64,000 nt of DNA, taken from Arthrobacter crystallopoietes. GTDB taxonomy: Bacteria > Actinomycetota > Actinomycetes > Actinomycetales > Micrococcaceae. The position numbers and the translations under genes were made by a program. Below the pieces are notes generated by a model that saw only the letters and a program-made list of their open reading frames with translations, was not told where the DNA came from and made no database searches. The stretch lies in assembly GCF_002849715.1 (NCBI RefSeq), contig NZ_CP018863.1:3410001-3474000 (forward strand). Direction: 5' to 3'. Positions 59,872 to 64,000 of this stretch are shown here, piece by piece; position 1 is the stretch's first letter; each line of letters starts with the position of its first letter.

Positions 59872-61481
59872 GTTCCAAGCGTCCCCCCGCACCACCGCCC
59901 GCGATCGAGGGCTACCGGTACGTCAGCCTGCTCGGTTCCGGTGGCTTTTCCGACGTCTATCTCTACGAACAGGACCGGCCTAAGCGCAAGGTCGCCGTCA
60001 AGGTCCTCGTCGCCGACCTGAAGACCGAGGGTGCGCGCCGCCGCTTCGAGTCCGAGGCGAACCTGATGGCGCAGCTGTCCACCCATCCGTTCATCGTGAC
60101 CATCTACGAGGCGGACATCACCGGGGACGGCCACTCCTACCTGGCCATGGAGTACTGCTCGCGCCCGAGTCTGGACGTGCGCTACCGCAGCGGCCCGCTC
60201 GGTGTAGATGAAGTGCTCTCGCTCGGCATCCAGGTGGCCTCCGCGGTGGAAACCGCGCACCGGGCCGGGATTGTGCACCGGGACATCAAGCCGGCCAACA
60301 TCTTGGTCACGGACTACAACCGGCCCGCGCTGACCGACTTCGGCATCTCCGGCACCACGGACAGCATCGACGACGACGCCGGCATGTCCATCCCGTGGTC
60401 CCCGCCCGAAGCGTTCCAGGGCGAGGGTGCCGACGGCATCAAGATCGACATTTGGGCTCTCGGCGCCACGCTCTACACCCTGCTGGCCGGCCGTTCGCCC
60501 TTCGTCCGGCCCGGCGGGGACAATTCGCAGCGCGAACTGATGAACCGGATCGCCACGTCACCGGTCCCGCCGTTGCGCCGCGCCGACGTGCCCGAATCCC
60601 TCGAACAGGCGCTGGCCACGGCCATGGCGAAGGCGCCGTCCTCGAGGTTTCCGACGGCCCACGCCTTCGCGCTGGCGCTGCAGCGGATCCAGGCGGAGCT
60701 GAACCTTTCGGTCACACCGTTCGAAGTGCTGGAGGAGGCCCATCCCGGGGATGAACCGCCGCAGGACGACGGCGGGGAAGCCACCCGGGTGCGCCAGGTG
60801 GTCTCGATCGATCCGAACGCGACGACCAATTCGCCCACGGTTTTCCGCCCGCGCTTCCCCGAGCGCACCAACACCGCGCAGCAGCCCGATGACCGGACGG
60901 TCCTGCGAGCAGCGCACAGCGGGACGGAGCCGACTACCGGCTGGGTTCCGTCGCCGCCGGCTGGCGCGGAAAACACTGCGTACGACGGCGAATCCGCCAC
61001 CCAGCCCACCGCCGGCTTTGGTGACACTCACTACGAAGGCGGGGACACCGCCGTCGTACCTCGGCGCCGCAAGAATCTGGTCGGGATTATCGGCGGCGCC
61101 GCCGCTGTGGTTGTCCTGGCCGTGGCAGCCGTGCTGGTGGTCACTGCGCCGGAACCGGAAGCGGCCGAATCGCAGCCGCCGGTCAGCCAGCCGCCGGCGA
61201 ACGCCATCGAGGGCCTGTCCGGAAACGTGGTGCCGCCGGAAGAACTGGCGGGCAAGGTGGACGGGGACGATGCCGTCTTCACCTGGACCAATCCGGACAA
61301 GCGCGACGGCGACCTGTTCATCTGGACCCCGGTGACCGCGCTGGGCAAGGGCGAGCCGCAGCGGACGCCGGATCCCGGCGTGAGCATCCCGGTGGCCGAG
61401 AACGACCGGACCTGCATCGAGGTGGTGGTGTTGCGGGCCAACGGAAAGTCATCGGATCCGGTCCGCGGCTGCGCCGACTAA
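59868..61481 (+). CDS. PknB-type membrane Ser/Thr kinase with FN3-like extracellular domain
   Basis: A 537-residue kinase, last gene of the operon. The kinase domain (about 15-275) has GSGGFSDVY, the Lys in VAVKVL, HRDIKPANILV, DFGIS and PPEAF in place of APE, and looks active. A linker rich in Thr/Pro (about 290-395) offers autophosphorylation sites. One membrane helix follows (about 401-423), then an extracellular domain (about 440-537) with an FN3-like pattern and two cysteines (RTCIEVVVLRANG…GCAD), in place of PASTA repeats. It may sense the giant FN3 proteins or wall state; inferred from domain likeness and linkage. Confidence 0.93.
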   Translation: MSSKRPPAPPPAIEGYRYVSLLGSGGFSDVYLYEQDRPKRKVAVKVLVADLKTEGARRRFESEANLMAQLSTHPFIVTIYEADITGDGHSYLAMEYCSRPSLDVRYRSGPLGVDEVLSLGIQVASAVETAHRAGIVHRDIKPANILVTDYNRPALTDFGISGTTDSIDDDAGMSIPWSPPEAFQGEGADGIKIDIWALGATLYTLLAGRSPFVRPGGDNSQRELMNRIATSPVPPLRRADVPESLEQALATAMAKAPSSRFPTAHAFALALQRIQAELNLSVTPFEVLEEAHPGDEPPQDDGGEATRVRQVVSIDPNATTNSPTVFRPRFPERTNTAQQPDDRTVLRAAHSGTEPTTGWVPSPPAGAENTAYDGESATQPTAGFGDTHYEGGDTAVVPRRRKNLVGIIGGAAAVVVLAVAAVLVVTAPEPEAAESQPPVSQPPANAIEGLSGNVVPPEELAGKVDGDDAVFTWTNPDKRDGDLFIWTPVTALGKGEPQRTPDPGVSIPVAENDRTCIEVVVLRANGKSSDPVRGCAD

Positions 61482-61533
61482 CCTAGAAGCAAACAACATC
61501 GTGCCCACGGCCGGCTCAGCGGCTGTTAAACGT

Positions 61534-61551
61534 TGCACGATCTGCACGATC
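61534..61551 (+). repeat. Tandem 9-base repeat upstream of the FHA-wHTH gene
   Basis: TGCACGATC twice in direct succession, 29 bases upstream of the GTG at 61580. It could be a half-site pair for a regulator, possibly the FHA-wHTH protein itself. Weak evidence. Confidence 0.3.
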
Positions 61552-61579
61552 AAAACGAGCGACCATAGGGGGACCAGCA

Positions 61580-64000
<2,421 letters not shown>

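Overview
The window is high-GC DNA coding densely on both strands. It has GTG and TTG starts, several apparent leaderless genes (a TANNNT hexamer 6-7 bases before the start), an acyl-CoA carboxylase of the actinobacterial alpha/beta/epsilon type, MoxR/DUF58/FHA/PP2C/PknB signalling genes and DUF222-HNH genes. Together these point to an actinobacterium, most likely an Arthrobacter-like member of the Micrococcaceae; the genus is inferred from gene content, not from a search. I saw no rRNA, tRNA, CRISPR array, transposase or prophage.

Positions 1-12500: a partial small gene, a DUF3060 lipoprotein, the RNA-binding protein Tex, small conserved proteins, a Bcr/CflA-type drug exporter divergent from a metabolite:H+ symporter, a GlsB/YeaQ-type membrane protein, and a 5.1-kb gene for a secreted animal-type haem peroxidase. 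The peroxidase carries three cell-wall-binding (CWB2) repeats and an RTX calcium-binding region.

Positions 12700-30100: this looks like an expanded acyl-CoA carboxylase locus. accA3, maf, accE, accD5 and birA keep the order known from mycobacteria. They are separated by a Ser/Thr kinase plus lipoprotein pair (between accA3 and maf) and by about 7.8 kb of accessory genes (between maf and accE): a DAACS symporter, a DUF885 protein, an inhibitory-type serpin lipoprotein, an SDR-MarR pair and a divergent NmrA-like reductase. birA is followed by a PH-domain membrane protein and an Rv1264-like adenylate cyclase.

Positions 30100-62300: the most striking region. Three collinear giant membrane-anchored surface proteins (about 2000 aa each) have a short basic cytoplasmic tail, one transmembrane helix, a predicted beta-propeller, about 11 cadherin/Ig-like repeats and about 5 FN3 domains. 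A DUF222-HNH gene lies between the first and second. The third copy leads a tightly overlapping operon: MoxR ATPase, DUF58 protein, transglutaminase-like membrane protein, RDD-FHA protein, PP2C phosphatase, zinc-ribbon-FHA protein and PknB-type kinase. Next comes a separate FHA plus predicted winged-helix protein. The operon resembles the PFNA cluster (kinase, FN3, AAA, DUF58, transglutaminase, phosphatase) described in bifidobacteria. Here the FN3 component is triplicated, the transglutaminase has Asp where the nucleophilic Cys should be, and a candidate phospho-reading transcription factor is added. The first giant gene carries a frameshift near 35630-35645. The window ends inside ligA.
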